Origin: Cloacimonetes bacterium UBA3541
Lineage (GTDB): Bacteria; Cloacimonadota; Cloacimonadia; Cloacimonadales; Cloacimonadaceae
Direction of reading: 5' to 3'
Assembly: GCA_002376725.1 (NCBI GenBank)
Contig: DFOM01000051.1
Span: forward strand, 1 to 38,262
Length of the DNA stretch: 38,262 nucleotides
Positions 7,753 to 19,100 of the stretch are shown piece by piece. Positions within the stretch are counted from its first letter, which is position 1. Every line of letters begins with the position of its first letter. The position numbers were made by a program, and so were the translations under genes. The notes under the pieces are model-generated. The model ran no database searches. It was not told where the DNA came from and was given only the letters and a program-made list of their open reading frames with translations.

Positions 7753-9764
7753 AATATTTGGTAACTAGTGCTTTACCCTATGCTAATGGAAGATTGCATA
7801 TAGGACATATAGCAGGAGCATATTTACCAGCCGATATCTTTGTCCGCTGGTTAAAATTACATAAAGAAGATGTAGTATATATCTGTGGAACAGATGAGCA
7901 TGGAACACCTATCTCTATTGCTGCAGATAAGGAAGGAGTTAGCCCACAAGAGCTAGTTCAACGCTATCACGAAGCTATAAAAAATGCCTTTGATGCTATG
8001 GAAATAGAATTTGATAACTTTTCCGGAACTGCAAGACCCGGACATTATAAATTGTCCCAGGAATTCTTTTTAACTTTATATAACAAGGGACACATCCTTC
8101 CCCGAAAAACTAAACAGTTCTATTGTGAAACTGACCATAGATTTCTTCCTGACCGTTATGTAGAAGGAATCTGTCCTCGCTGTAATGCCACTGGTGCAAG
8201 AGGTGATCAATGTGAAGCCTGTGGACAAATTTATGAAACTACTACTTTAATAGAACCTCGCTGTAAGATTTGTGGAAATACACCTATAATCAAGGAAACC
8301 ACTCACTGGTATTTTCAATTGAACAACTTTAAAACGCAACTAACAGATTGGATTGGTAAAAAAGATTACTGGAAAGAGAATGTCCGGAATTTTATGCTTA
8401 ATCTTCTGGAACAGGGTCTGGTGGAAAGACCTATCACTCGGGATTTGAACTGGGGAGTTCCAGTTCCTCTAGAAGATACTGAAGGAAAAGTGCTATATGT
8501 ATGGTTTGAAGCACCTATAGGATATATTTCTTCCACTCAGGAATGGGCTGAAAAGATTGGAAACCCCGAACGCTGGAAAGATTATTGGCTTGATCCTGAA
8601 ACCCGATTGATACATTTTATTGGTAAGGACAATATTATCTTTCACGCTCTCATCTGGCCTGCAATGCTTATGGGTCAGGATAAAACTTACTGTTTGCCTT
8701 ATGATATACCAGCAAACGAGTTTATGAATCTGGAAGGTAAAAAGATTTCTACTAGCAAAAATTGGGCTATCTGGATTGATGAATTTGTGGAAAAATTCCC
8801 AGCAGAATATCTTCGCTATTATCTTGCCTGTATAGCACCAGAAAAAAATGATAGTGACTTCTCCTTCTCTGAATTTCAGCAAAAAGTTAATAGAGAATTA
8901 AACGATGTTCTAGGCAATCTGGCAAATAGGGTGTTCACTCTAATTAATAAACACTTTGATGGATATATAAAACCTATTGAACTAACTGATAACAGTAAAA
9001 AGGTACTTGAAGAGGCACAGTCTCTTTATAGACAAATAGATGAAGGATATAAAAACTATCAGGTTAAATGGAATGCTAAACTGACTATGGATTTAGCTAG
9101 ATTAGGAAATCGCTATTTTGACGAACGCAAACCCTGGGCAGAAATTAAAAATAATCCTCTATCTGTTCAAGAAACATTATATGTTTGTCTTACTATTTTA
9201 CATCTGGTTTCAGTAGCATTATATCCTGTAATGCCGAAAAGTATGAATAAACTCCGAAAAATGATGGGTCTGGAAGCTGTTTCGGAATGGGAAAATATAG
9301 ATTTGAATATTGAATATAAATTAGAAAAAATAGAGCCTATGTTTTTTAAACTGGATGATTCCATTATTGAAGATGAAATTCAAAGATTGAAGCAAAATGC
9401 TAAACTTAATTCCTCAAAAATAAATCAAATCCCGATAAAAGAATTTATCAGCTACGATGAATTTGCTAAAGTAGATATTCGTGTAGCAACAATTCTCTCT
9501 GCTCAAAAAGTCCCTAAAACTGATAAACTTCTGCATCTTAAAGTAGATATTGGCAATGAGGAAAGAGAACTGATTGCTGGAATTGCAGAACATTATAAGC
9601 CAGAAAACTTACCCGGTAAACAGGTCTTAATGCTAGTAAATCTTGAGCCACGCACGATTAGAGGTATAAAATCTCAGGGTATGATTTTAGCTATTGAATC
9701 TGAGGATAATCTGATTTTAGTAGTTCCAGAAAAATATACCCCTCCTGGTTCTGTTGTTAAATAG
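7749..9764 (+). CDS. metG: Methionyl-tRNA synthetase
   Basis: 671 residues, full length. Charges tRNA-Met with methionine. The class I signature is 'HIGH' (17-20); the KMSKS equivalent is 'KISTS' (332-336), a tolerated variant. The connective domain has zinc-knuckle cysteines C142/C145, C155/C158 and C172/C175. The C-terminal ~100 residues ('YDEFAKVDIRVATILSAQKV...') are the EMAP-II-like tRNA-binding domain that promotes dimerisation. It overlaps the aspartokinase gene by 4 bp, and the next gene starts 18 bp later. Confidence 0.97.
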   Translation: MKYLVTSALPYANGRLHIGHIAGAYLPADIFVRWLKLHKEDVVYICGTDEHGTPISIAADKEGVSPQELVQRYHEAIKNAFDAMEIEFDNFSGTARPGHYKLSQEFFLTLYNKGHILPRKTKQFYCETDHRFLPDRYVEGICPRCNATGARGDQCEACGQIYETTTLIEPRCKICGNTPIIKETTHWYFQLNNFKTQLTDWIGKKDYWKENVRNFMLNLLEQGLVERPITRDLNWGVPVPLEDTEGKVLYVWFEAPIGYISSTQEWAEKIGNPERWKDYWLDPETRLIHFIGKDNIIFHALIWPAMLMGQDKTYCLPYDIPANEFMNLEGKKISTSKNWAIWIDEFVEKFPAEYLRYYLACIAPEKNDSDFSFSEFQQKVNRELNDVLGNLANRVFTLINKHFDGYIKPIELTDNSKKVLEEAQSLYRQIDEGYKNYQVKWNAKLTMDLARLGNRYFDERKPWAEIKNNPLSVQETLYVCLTILHLVSVALYPVMPKSMNKLRKMMGLEAVSEWENIDLNIEYKLEKIEPMFFKLDDSIIEDEIQRLKQNAKLNSSKINQIPIKEFISYDEFAKVDIRVATILSAQKVPKTDKLLHLKVDIGNEERELIAGIAEHYKPENLPGKQVLMLVNLEPRTIRGIKSQGMILAIESEDNLILVVPEKYTPPGSVVK

Positions 9765-9782
9765 CAACTATCTTAAATATCA

Positions 9783-11303
9783 ATGGGATATAAAACATTA
9801 GTTAAAGTATTACTTTTAATCTCCGTACTGAATTTAGTCCCTAGCTTAAAAGCCGCAGAAATCAGAAATGGAAAACTTTATATAGAAGTTTTAATAGAAA
9901 CTGCTAAATACATAACCTTACAACCAGAACCGGAAACTGTTTCAGAAACTTCTATAAACATATATGAAACAGATTTACCTGTTTGTAGAAAAATGACTGG
10001 AAACTTGGATATAGAGCTAGCAAATACAGATAAACAATCTTGCTGGGGTATTCTATTAAGGAACGAACCCTGGAACGACGATTCACGGGGCATACTTCAA
10101 GAATCATTTGAATGGTCAGATAATTATTTAATGCTGAGGCAAGAAAATTTAATTTATGCTGATACCACTTTTGTGAGTCGTGAAGTTGCTTTAGCTTATG
10201 CACGAGAACATAATATTCCGGATAATATGGTGCAATATATACCTATTGTGGGATCTATCGTTAAAATAACTACATCTAAAAAAGAAAAATATTATCTGGA
10301 AACGCCTCTCAGAATACAAAGCAACTTACCTTTAATAATTAATCATCATAGAGAAACCTATAGTGGAGAATTTTATTTAAAAGAAATTGATAATAAATTG
10401 GTGCTCACTCAGCTAATATATTTAGAAGATTATGTGGCAGGTGTTATTCCTTATGAAATAGGGAGTAATGCACCTATAGAGGCTTTGAAGGCTCAAGCAG
10501 TAACAGCCAGAACTCATTCTATTGCACTTTTAACATTTAACCGACACAAAAATGATGGATATGACCTGTGTAATTCAACTCATTGTCAGGTTTATAAAGG
10601 AAAATATTTAATCAATCCTAATATCCAATCTGCAGTAGATAGTACTTCCGACCAAATATTAACTATAAATGGAAAGCTAGCAGATACTCCTTATCATAGT
10701 AATTGTGGAGGACACACTGATGCAGCTCATCAAATATGGAATAGTCAACCTCTTCCCCATTTATTAGGAGTACCTTGTGTAGAAGGAGTTGATAGTTTGG
10801 ATTTAACCCAAGAAAAACAAGCCAGACAATGGATAGATAAAAATACTATAGATCCACTAATGAGCTCCTGGGAAAAAGCAGGAATGAGCTGGAGTCATAC
10901 CATTTCTCGCAAAAAATTAGCTAATAATCTAGGAATGAATGATATTGATAAGATTGTTATAAACCAACGCAGTGTTTCTGGAAGAATCATTGATATGAGT
11001 TTTTACGGTTCGAAACGGGTACAGATAATAGGCGAAGCAAAAATAAGAGAAATATTTGGTGCTCTACGTTCTTCTTTTTTCTATATTGACGGAAAGTATA
11101 ACTCAAATAGAAATGGTAAAGTGGAGATAATTCCGGATAGAACCCTAAGTCTTAAAGGTAAAGGATATGGACATGGTGTTGGAATGTGTCAATCTGGAGC
11201 TTTAAGAATGGCAAGAGAAGGGAAATCTTACTGGAATATTCTCAGTTTATATTATCCAGGAACACAAATTACAACTAATTGGATGTCTGATGAAGGAAAG
11301 TGA
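9783..11303 (+). CDS. SpoIID/LytB-domain protein (putative peptidoglycan lytic transglycosylase)
   Basis: 506 residues with an N-terminal signal peptide (~1-24, ending near 'SLKAAE'), so exported to the periplasm or surface. Residues ~215-490 match the SpoIID/LytB family, whose members cleave denuded glycan strands: 'YLEDYVAGVIPYEIGSNAPI', 'EALKAQAVTARTHSIAL', 'TPYHSNCGGHTDAAHQIW' and the terminal 'GKGYGHGVGMCQSGALRMA'. The N-terminal ~200 residues are not assigned. SpoIID domains in non-sporulating diderms are thought to act in cell-wall remodelling. The ATG used has no good Shine-Dalgarno, which fits readthrough from metG. The 3' end overlaps hslO by 14 bp. Confidence 0.85.
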   Translation: MGYKTLVKVLLLISVLNLVPSLKAAEIRNGKLYIEVLIETAKYITLQPEPETVSETSINIYETDLPVCRKMTGNLDIELANTDKQSCWGILLRNEPWNDDSRGILQESFEWSDNYLMLRQENLIYADTTFVSREVALAYAREHNIPDNMVQYIPIVGSIVKITTSKKEKYYLETPLRIQSNLPLIINHHRETYSGEFYLKEIDNKLVLTQLIYLEDYVAGVIPYEIGSNAPIEALKAQAVTARTHSIALLTFNRHKNDGYDLCNSTHCQVYKGKYLINPNIQSAVDSTSDQILTINGKLADTPYHSNCGGHTDAAHQIWNSQPLPHLLGVPCVEGVDSLDLTQEKQARQWIDKNTIDPLMSSWEKAGMSWSHTISRKKLANNLGMNDIDKIVINQRSVSGRIIDMSFYGSKRVQIIGEAKIREIFGALRSSFFYIDGKYNSNRNGKVEIIPDRTLSLKGKGYGHGVGMCQSGALRMAREGKSYWNILSLYYPGTQITTNWMSDEGK

Positions 11304-12171
11304 TTATCTCTGGAGAGGAATGGCTTTAAATGGTCAATTCCGAGTTTTAGCAGTAAACTCTACAGACACAGTTCAAGCAGCAAGAGACATACATGACCTC
11401 TCACCTATTAACACTATATTAATGGGTAAAATGATTTCTGCTGTGGCAATGCTTAGTTTAGATTTGAAAGATGAAGGAGCAGAGGTTACATTGCGTTTGG
11501 ACGGCGTTGGACCTTTAAAAGGTGCCCTAGTTATCTGTAATAATCAAGGTGATGTTAGAGGTTATGCTTTTGAGCCTAAATTCTGGCTTGAAGACCTACA
11601 GGAAAATTTTCATCCCGTTAAGTATCTGGGTAATGGCACTCTTACAGTTATTAAATATTATCCTGGTGACAAACCTACAAAAGGTTTAACTCCATTGATT
11701 GAAGGAGATGTAGCTCAGAATCTTGCACATTACTTTGAACAATCTGAACAGATACCAACTGCAGTTAATTTAGGAGTACTAATTGATAAAGATGCTAAGG
11801 TTCGTGCTGCAGGTGGATTTATCATTCAACAATTACCCTCTGCTGACTTATTAAATGCAGACCGTATAATTGATAATATCAATCATATGCCCAATCTTTC
11901 TGATTTAATGGATATGGGATTATATCTACCCGAAATATTGCATCGTTTTGTATTTAAAGAAGGAGGTCTAAAACTGTATCCTGCTCACGGTATTAGATAT
12001 CGTTGTTATTGTTCCAAAGAAAGATTTGCCGCTGCTTTAAAACTTTTAAGCCTGGAAGAATTAAAAGAAATGAGAGAGGGTATTGATCCTGTGTGTCAAT
12101 TCTGTAATACGGTATGGCACTTTAGTGCTTCTGAAATGGAAGAAATTATATCACAACTGGAGAAAAAATGA
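11290..12171 (+). CDS. hslO: Redox-regulated chaperone Hsp33
   Basis: 293 residues, the usual Hsp33 length. A cytoplasmic holdase activated when oxidation releases zinc from its C-terminal switch. The zinc cysteines are C239 and C241 ('RCYCSKERF') and C269 and C272 ('VCQFC'), the canonical CxC...CxxC. The N-terminal core shows 'GKMISAVAMLSLDLK' and 'LDGVGPLKGALV'. The ATG at 11290 lies inside the SpoIID gene (14-bp overlap); a later ATG at residue 11 is possible but would trim the conserved start. The next gene overlaps by 4 bp (ATGA). Confidence 0.95.
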   Translation: MKESDYLWRGMALNGQFRVLAVNSTDTVQAARDIHDLSPINTILMGKMISAVAMLSLDLKDEGAEVTLRLDGVGPLKGALVICNNQGDVRGYAFEPKFWLEDLQENFHPVKYLGNGTLTVIKYYPGDKPTKGLTPLIEGDVAQNLAHYFEQSEQIPTAVNLGVLIDKDAKVRAAGGFIIQQLPSADLLNADRIIDNINHMPNLSDLMDMGLYLPEILHRFVFKEGGLKLYPAHGIRYRCYCSKERFAAALKLLSLEELKEMREGIDPVCQFCNTVWHFSASEMEEIISQLEKK

Positions 12172-14852
12172 AATGGTTTTGGATAATTTGTTTTCTATCA
12201 TTTAGCTTATTATTTGCTATTACTCAAGAAGATTTTAGATGGCTGATGGATACTGAGCAATTCTATCTTATCGAAAAGTATAGTCCTTCCTGGCAAAATT
12301 GGTTAGAAGGAGATAAGGAAGAGCTAAGTCTTCTTCTGGAATACAGTCAGAGAGCTGAAAAACCCGAACTTGCACTTAAGTGCAATGAAACCTTGGCTTT
12401 AAAGTATCGTCAATTGGAATATGCTCTCAGATGGATAAATGTTGCAGATATATTAGAATTGGATAATCAGCAAATAGAAGAAATGTATACAAAGCTACTT
12501 CAGACTTTTTCTCTTCCTGAGGATAAAATCACTCTAGATTATTATTTTGGGAAAATCAATCAAGATGATTTCTTAGAGCAGATTCTCCAGTTAAGAGGAT
12601 ACAATCAAATAATTGAGAATATAGCAAGAAGTTGGATTGATGAAATCAGTATAGAATATTCCGATTCTTTAGCTCTAGCAATGATTAATCGTTTTGAACA
12701 TCATTTTCCGCTTTCAAAATGGACTCAGGCAACCTATTTTTACAAATTATACCATCACTTAAGACTTGGTCAATATGATATGATGCACAAATATATTCAA
12801 GAGGAAGGATATCGTTCTGCTGAATGTCTATACATTTCTTCTCTTTACACTTTAAGTCCGGATTATCGTAGAAATCAAGAACTTTCTTCTAACTGCATAA
12901 TTCTTAATCAAGCTATTTATATGCTTGATTCTGCTTTAAAAGATTATTCTTCCGAGGAAGAAATTCGCATCGTTTATGAACTTTATACTCCAGAACAATG
13001 GCGTAATCGGCTTCTATTAACTCGGGTGAAGGCACTATATTATAGTTTACTTTCGCAATTGAATCTTTATGGAGATGAAGAAAATCTTTGTGCCCTTATA
13101 AATGAACCTGATAACTCTTTCCAGCAACTTGTAAATGAGATCTCTTTAATAAGATTTGATAATAACGATCAAGGAGAACTAGCTGAATTACATTACTGGA
13201 AAGGGAGAATCTATGCATTAATTAATCAAGATAAATATCTAAAAATGGCAGCGGATGAATATACTACCGCTTTGATCTATGGTTCACCCCGCAAAAAATA
13301 TGATGGTTCCTGTCTACACGACCTGGAGATTATTAAAAATAAACTAAAGATAGATAAAGAACTTTATTCTTGGCTGCGTGAATTAATGAATTATGATGGT
13401 GTAATCTTTGAGGAGTATCCTTTTCCTGATAAACACTATTCCCGAATTGCTATCGGAGATTATGATAATGACGGTTATAATGACCTCTTATTTGATGGTC
13501 ATTCTCTTTGGCATAATGATTTTGGACAAGGTTTTACAGATGTAAGTGATACTATGAATGTAGCCAATCTACGCTCTAACGGAGCTTTATGGGCTGATTT
13601 CAATAGAGATGGTTATCTAGATTTTGTTACTATATCCCACGATGCTGAAGGTAACGGTGAGTCTTTAATGAAAAATCAAGAAGGACTTCGCTTTGTTAAA
13701 GTCAACGAAAGGGCAGGAGATATAGATGACCACTATCCTACTGAAGGTGCTGCTTGGATAGATATTGAGGGGAAAGGTTATCCCAGTCTGTATTGTGCAA
13801 ATTATGAACAATGGAATATTAGAAGTGGCTATCCTGATTGCTTCTGGTACAATGACCACGGTTATTTTAGCGATAAGAGCCAAAAGCTTGGATTTCGTAC
13901 TCCAAAATATACAGATAATCCAGGACTAGCTGGAAGAGGTGTTGCACCTTCCGATTTTGATAATGATGGAAAACAAGAAATTCTGGTGACAAACTATAGA
14001 TTAAACAGAAACTTTTGTTGGGACCAGAAAGATTCAATCTTTGTGGATGTGGCAGCTCTTTATGACTTAGCTGGACATTATAAAGATGGTTATTATGGAC
14101 ATAGTATTGGAGCAGATTGGGGCGATTTTGATAATGATGGGGATTTAGATTTGTTTGTTGCTAACCTTGCTCATCCTCGCTTCATAGAATTTTCTGATAT
14201 CAGTCAACTATTAAGAAATGACGGACTTAGATATAGAAAAATTGAATCGGACACTATCTGGTTCTGGCAATTTACAGATATAACTAAATTAGCTAATATC
14301 ACTTATGATGAATGTCATTCCGACCCTCTCTGGTTGGATGCAGATAACGATGGCTATCTGGATTTATTTATCACCTCTATATATGAAAATGAACGTTCCT
14401 ATCTATTTAGAAACAATGGAGATGGAACATTTACTGATATTACTTTTCTGGCTGGAGCAAGAGTTTATAATGGCTGGGGTAATGCTACTGCAGACCTTAA
14501 TAGAGATGGATTAATTGATCTGGTAGTAGCTAGTAGTAGTGGTGATAAAATCCTGTTGAATAAAACTCAAACGGTTAATAAATCTCTTTTCATAAAACCA
14601 GTCTGGCAGAACGATAAAATTATTTTAATAGATAAACCTACACTATTCAGCCAGTTTCCTGCTTCACCTGCTTATGGGACCAGAGTAAAATTAATTTTAG
14701 AGGATGCTGACGGAAAAAAAAGAACTTTAATAAGAGAATTAGCTTCGGCTAAAGGAACAACTTCACAAAATGCTCAGGAACTGCACTTTGGTCTAGGAAA
14801 TGCCACAGTTTTATTCATAGAAAGAGTGGATTATGCGAAAGATAAGAACTAA
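12168..14852 (+). CDS. Secreted FG-GAP/VCBS-repeat protein with ASPIC/UnbV-like C-terminus
   Basis: 894 residues. A signal peptide (~1-17) is followed by a ~400-residue, mostly helical, TPR-like region. Six calcium-loop-type FG-GAP/VCBS repeats come next: 'GDYDNDGYNDLL', 'ADFNRDGYLDFV', 'SDFDNDGKQEIL', 'GDFDNDGDLDLF', 'DADNDGYLDLF' and 'ADLNRDGLIDLV'. These suggest a beta-propeller that binds Ca2+. The C-terminus '...YGTRVKLILEDADG...ELHFGLG' resembles the ASPIC/UnbV domain that often ends such proteins. Likely a surface or periplasmic binding protein; ligand unknown. It lacks the FlgD-like sorting tail of the other secreted proteins in the window. It overlaps the genes on both sides (4 bp and 20 bp). 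Confidence 0.8.
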   Translation: MKWFWIICFLSFSLLFAITQEDFRWLMDTEQFYLIEKYSPSWQNWLEGDKEELSLLLEYSQRAEKPELALKCNETLALKYRQLEYALRWINVADILELDNQQIEEMYTKLLQTFSLPEDKITLDYYFGKINQDDFLEQILQLRGYNQIIENIARSWIDEISIEYSDSLALAMINRFEHHFPLSKWTQATYFYKLYHHLRLGQYDMMHKYIQEEGYRSAECLYISSLYTLSPDYRRNQELSSNCIILNQAIYMLDSALKDYSSEEEIRIVYELYTPEQWRNRLLLTRVKALYYSLLSQLNLYGDEENLCALINEPDNSFQQLVNEISLIRFDNNDQGELAELHYWKGRIYALINQDKYLKMAADEYTTALIYGSPRKKYDGSCLHDLEIIKNKLKIDKELYSWLRELMNYDGVIFEEYPFPDKHYSRIAIGDYDNDGYNDLLFDGHSLWHNDFGQGFTDVSDTMNVANLRSNGALWADFNRDGYLDFVTISHDAEGNGESLMKNQEGLRFVKVNERAGDIDDHYPTEGAAWIDIEGKGYPSLYCANYEQWNIRSGYPDCFWYNDHGYFSDKSQKLGFRTPKYTDNPGLAGRGVAPSDFDNDGKQEILVTNYRLNRNFCWDQKDSIFVDVAALYDLAGHYKDGYYGHSIGADWGDFDNDGDLDLFVANLAHPRFIEFSDISQLLRNDGLRYRKIESDTIWFWQFTDITKLANITYDECHSDPLWLDADNDGYLDLFITSIYENERSYLFRNNGDGTFTDITFLAGARVYNGWGNATADLNRDGLIDLVVASSSGDKILLNKTQTVNKSLFIKPVWQNDKIILIDKPTLFSQFPASPAYGTRVKLILEDADGKKRTLIRELASAKGTTSQNAQELHFGLGNATVLFIERVDYAKDKN

Positions 14853-16053
14853 TATTATCAATCCTATTGATCAAGACCATACTTTTATTGGACTTGACTA
14901 TGTAATTGCATGGGACGATGGTATATTTAATTATATACATCCTTATCAAGCCGGAAAAGATTTAGATTGTGAAGAACGCTTGGATGAGATTTGTATTCCT
15001 GGTTTGATTGATATTCACACTCATTTATCCCAATATTGGATAAGAGGAAGATATGAACCTTCACTACTTTTCTGGTTAGAAAAAAATGTCTTTCCGGAAG
15101 AAGCTCTTTCTCAAAATCCGGACTTTGCAGAAAAAATAGCTGAGGATTTCTTTCAGGCTCTTTTCGCAGCAGGAACTACTACTTCTGTAATCTATACTGC
15201 TCCCTATCCTCAAGCTTGTGAAATTGCTTTTTCTGTAGCAAAAAAATATGGTGCTCGTGCCTGGATAGGAATGACTTTAATGGATCAAAATGTAAATTCG
15301 GAATTGGTTCAAAGCACCGACTATGCTTATCAAAAAAGCCTGGAATTATACTATAAATATCATAATGCTAGCACTCTTTTGGATTATATTTTCTCTCCTC
15401 GTTTTGCTCTCTCCTGTTCTGTTATCTTAATGGAAAAGATTGCCCGCTTTGCTCAAGATAATTCTGCCTGGATACAGACTCATCTTTCAGAAAATCAAAT
15501 TGAAATAGCCAATGTTCTCCAATTATTCGGAGTTGATACTTATACTCAAGTCTATGAAAATGTCGGATTATTAACTCCTAAAACTATTCTTGCCCATTGT
15601 ATTCATCTATCTAGTGCAGAAATGGATACCTTAGCAAAATATGATTCTTGTATAGCTCATTGTCCAGATTCAAATTTCTTTCTTAAAAGTGGTGAATTCA
15701 ATTATGAAGCTCTATATTCCAGAAATCTTAATATAGGTGTGGGAAGTGATGTTGCGGCTGGCACCACTTTGAATATGCTTTATCATTCTAAGATGGTAAA
15801 CTATAGACAAAGTGTTTTTTCTCTTTCTCCTGAACGCCTTTTCTATCATATTACTTTAGGTAATGCAATCCTATTAGGTTGCCAGGATAAAATTGGCTCT
15901 TTGGATTTAGGCAAAGAGGCAGACCTCTGTTTTCTAAAATTACCTCCTGAACCTATTCCGGTAGATAGTTTGGTTTCAGCTTTATGTTTCTATGGCTATG
16001 AATTTCCTGTAATGGAAACAGTTATAGCCGGTAGAACGGTTTATTCTCGTTAA
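14833..16053 (+). CDS. Amidohydrolase, probably guanine deaminase
   Basis: 406 residues, cytoplasmic, metal-dependent hydrolase of the amidohydrolase superfamily. Metal and catalytic residues visible: H62 and H64 in 'GLIDIHTHLSQY', H217 with nearby E220 in 'IQTHLSEN', H255 in 'ILAHCIHLS', and D306 in 'GVGSDVAAG'. 'WLEKNVFPEEA', 'AAGTTTSVIY' and 'HCPDSNFFLKSG' are close to guanine deaminase (guanine to xanthine plus ammonia), a step in purine salvage or use of purines as nitrogen source. A related chlorohydrolase/deaminase substrate cannot be excluded. It begins 20 bp inside the upstream gene and is the last gene of the operon. Confidence 0.75.
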   Translation: MRKIRTNIINPIDQDHTFIGLDYVIAWDDGIFNYIHPYQAGKDLDCEERLDEICIPGLIDIHTHLSQYWIRGRYEPSLLFWLEKNVFPEEALSQNPDFAEKIAEDFFQALFAAGTTTSVIYTAPYPQACEIAFSVAKKYGARAWIGMTLMDQNVNSELVQSTDYAYQKSLELYYKYHNASTLLDYIFSPRFALSCSVILMEKIARFAQDNSAWIQTHLSENQIEIANVLQLFGVDTYTQVYENVGLLTPKTILAHCIHLSSAEMDTLAKYDSCIAHCPDSNFFLKSGEFNYEALYSRNLNIGVGSDVAAGTTLNMLYHSKMVNYRQSVFSLSPERLFYHITLGNAILLGCQDKIGSLDLGKEADLCFLKLPPEPIPVDSLVSALCFYGYEFPVMETVIAGRTVYSR

Positions 16054-16098
16054 TGTTACTTAACTTTATGTTCCTTCTTTGGAAAGGAAATTGCATCC

Positions 16099-16104
16099 TA
16101 TAAT
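16099..16104 (+). promoter_or_regulatory. Possible -10 box for the tandem secreted-protein genes
   Basis: A perfect TATAAT lies in the 99-bp gap before the gene at 16153, with no clear -35 at 17 nt. A second weaker pair, TTGCAT (16091) and TATAAA (16112), has only a 15-nt spacer. Motif evidence only. Confidence 0.3.
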
Positions 16105-16152
16105 TATGGTGTATAAAAATTATGTTGATATATAAATCTAAAGGAGTTACTT

Positions 16153-19100
16153 GTGAAAAAGTCAATTTTCTTTCTCCTGCTTATTGGATTAATTTTTAAT
16201 CTATCAGCAGAACTGCTCTGGCAGGAGGCTATCCCGATCCGTCAAGGTGTCAACATTGAATGGTTTCGTACTGGCACACAAACGACAGATGGTTGCGCAA
16301 TCTATGTTTGGAGTGATACAAAGCTTGGAGAACGTGACCTCTGGGCACAAAAAGTTGATGCTCAAGGTAATGCAGTATGGGGTGAACCTCTCTTAATTGA
16401 TGGAAAACCAGACCGTCAAGAAGACCCAGTGATAACTATGACCTCAGATAATAATTTTGTAATAGCCTGGATTGATTTTTCGGATGACCTGGATGGTAAT
16501 GTTTATGCCCAAAAAATAAATGCTGAGGGTCAATTATTATGGCAAACAGGTGGTGTGCCTGTCTGCACCTATTCCAATATACAAATTTCTCTTAATATGG
16601 AAGCTGATAATGAAGGTGGTGTATATATTATATGGGTTGATTTCCGTAATCCAGGTAAAGACCTTTATGGTCAGCATTTAAATTCTTCTGGAACACCTCT
16701 CTGGCAAACCAATGGTATTCCTATTGCCAATGATATTGGTGATGAAGAGCAGAACACAATGCTGCCTGATGGACAAGGTGGATTTATTATTGCTTACACC
16801 TATTCTTTTTCTGATGCGGAAGATATATTTGCTAAACGTTTCCTTCCTGATGGAACTATGGCTTGGCAACAACCTACAATCCTCAGTAATGCTACGGGAA
16901 ATCAAGGAAAAGTACGAATGGCAAAATTAACCAATGGAGAATTTGTATTTGTATGGGAAGATCAACGCAGTGAAGATCCCGATATCTATGCTCAAAAAAT
17001 TGACCTTGATGGTAATATTCTCTGGCAGGATCCATTTATTGTCTTTGGCGATTCAGGAACAGAAAACTTTGCTCCTCAATTGAACCCAAGAATTGTTGCT
17101 ACCAGTGACAATGCTGTGATTATTGTTTGGGAAGATAAAAGATTGGATGGTTTCTATACCGACCTTTTCGCTCAAAAAATTAGTGCTTCTGGGAATCTGA
17201 TGTGGAATCCTGATGGTGAACCTTTGTGTGTGGCAGAATTTGCTCAAAGTGAAGTCCGTCTTGCTTCAGATAGTAATGGCGGTTGTTATATGGTTTGGGA
17301 TGATTTACGCAATGGAGATACTCCTAATGATGACATATATGGTCAGCATCTTTCAGCTACAGGAACGGCATTATGGACAGCTAATGGTCAACCTATCTGT
17401 AATGCAGCAAATCAGCAAAATAGTGCTCTAATTAAAATTAGCAATGATATGGTTTTTATCAATTGGATGGATATGCGAAATGGAAGTGTTGGTCTATACT
17501 ATCAAGTATATAATTCTCAAGGAGTTGCTCAATTATCCGAAAATGGACAATTAGTGTTTTGGGGATTGAGTGGGGATACACCTCTGGACAATTATCTCAT
17601 CCTTCCGCGTAGTCAGGATGTCGTTATTATCTGGCAGGATACCAGATTTGCCAATATGGGTTACCGAATCTTTTGTCAATTTCTAAATCCAGATGGCTCG
17701 GTTGATTTAGAACTTAATGGACAGCCTGTAACTCTTAACACTGGAGCTAATCAATCCTCTCCAGCAGCTACTGTTTTATCTGATGATAGCATTGTGATAG
17801 CCTGGGTAGATGCTCGTGATGAAAGTCCCAAAATATATCTACAACATCTAGATGCTAATGGCAATAGGCTGTGGGGAGATTATGGGATACCACTTACAGA
17901 AAGCACACCGATAGAACAAAAAGAACCGCGTGTATCTTATAAAGCTGATCAAAACCAGGTTTATATAGGATGGAGTAATTATGATAATATTGGCGGAATA
18001 TATCGCTTCTATGTATATGGTCAAATGATTCAAAACGAACAAAAACAATGGGGTCCTGATGGAATAAAGATTTCCTACTATCCAGAACAGGACTTTAATT
18101 ATCATGAATGCACCCTATATGACCTTAAAGAAAACTATTACAGCTGGCAAGATGCTAATTTAGTAGATTATACTAAAAGTGTGTTTGCTAAAAAAGTTGA
18201 AGCATCCGGTGAAACTGCTCAAGGCTGGCCTGATTCTGGATTACAGATTTCCACTTATCCTACTTATATTGAGGATTGCAATCAAGGAAACCTTATTTCT
18301 ACTCTGACTGATGAAGGAATCTTTTGTATGTGGGGAGATCAGCGTAGCGATTCCATTGAAAACTATTACGGTCAACATATATCTCCTAATGGCGAAAGGC
18401 TATGGGATCCACTGGGAGTCAATCTTGCTGATTATGGTAGAGAACAGTCCTATGCAACCATTGCAGACAATCCCTTATTACGAAATGATATAGTTTTTGC
18501 CTGGACAGAAAATATAGGCGGTATGGGTGACATTATAGCACAAAAGTATTCTCTTGATGGTGTGCCTCAATGGGGTAATCTTGGAATTTATGTGGTGCAA
18601 AAAGATTCCACCCAAACCAATCCTTATCTTGCTCGTTTTAACAATGGTGGTATGGTTATAACCTGGACAGACTTTTATAACCTTATTACAGATGAATCAA
18701 ATATAAATTATAAATATATCAACAGCAATGGGACTATAGTAGGTGATGATAGCGGTGGATATATCATCTGTGATGCGAAAAAGAATCAATACAATCCTAA
18801 AATAGCTATTATTAATAATGAAGCCTATGTCATTTGGGCTGATGGAAGATCTAGCGGTAAAACAGAAATACTGGGACTTTATGCTCAGAAACTATCCAAC
18901 GAAACTACAGCTATTAATGATCCTGTCATTCCTTCAATCTCCAAATTCACATTATTACAAAATTCTCCCAATCCTTTCAATCCTTCAACTAATATCCAGT
19001 TTATCGTTAACGATATAACTCATCCGTATAACTTGAATATCTATAATATTAAAGGACAACTCATAAAGACTTTAGTTAAAGGAAATCTGGAAAAAGGAAC

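Noticed and set aside
8742..8756. MetG KMSKS motif appears as KISTS, a possible loss of function
   Set aside because: This variant is common in active methionyl-tRNA synthetases, and all other motifs and zinc cysteines are present.
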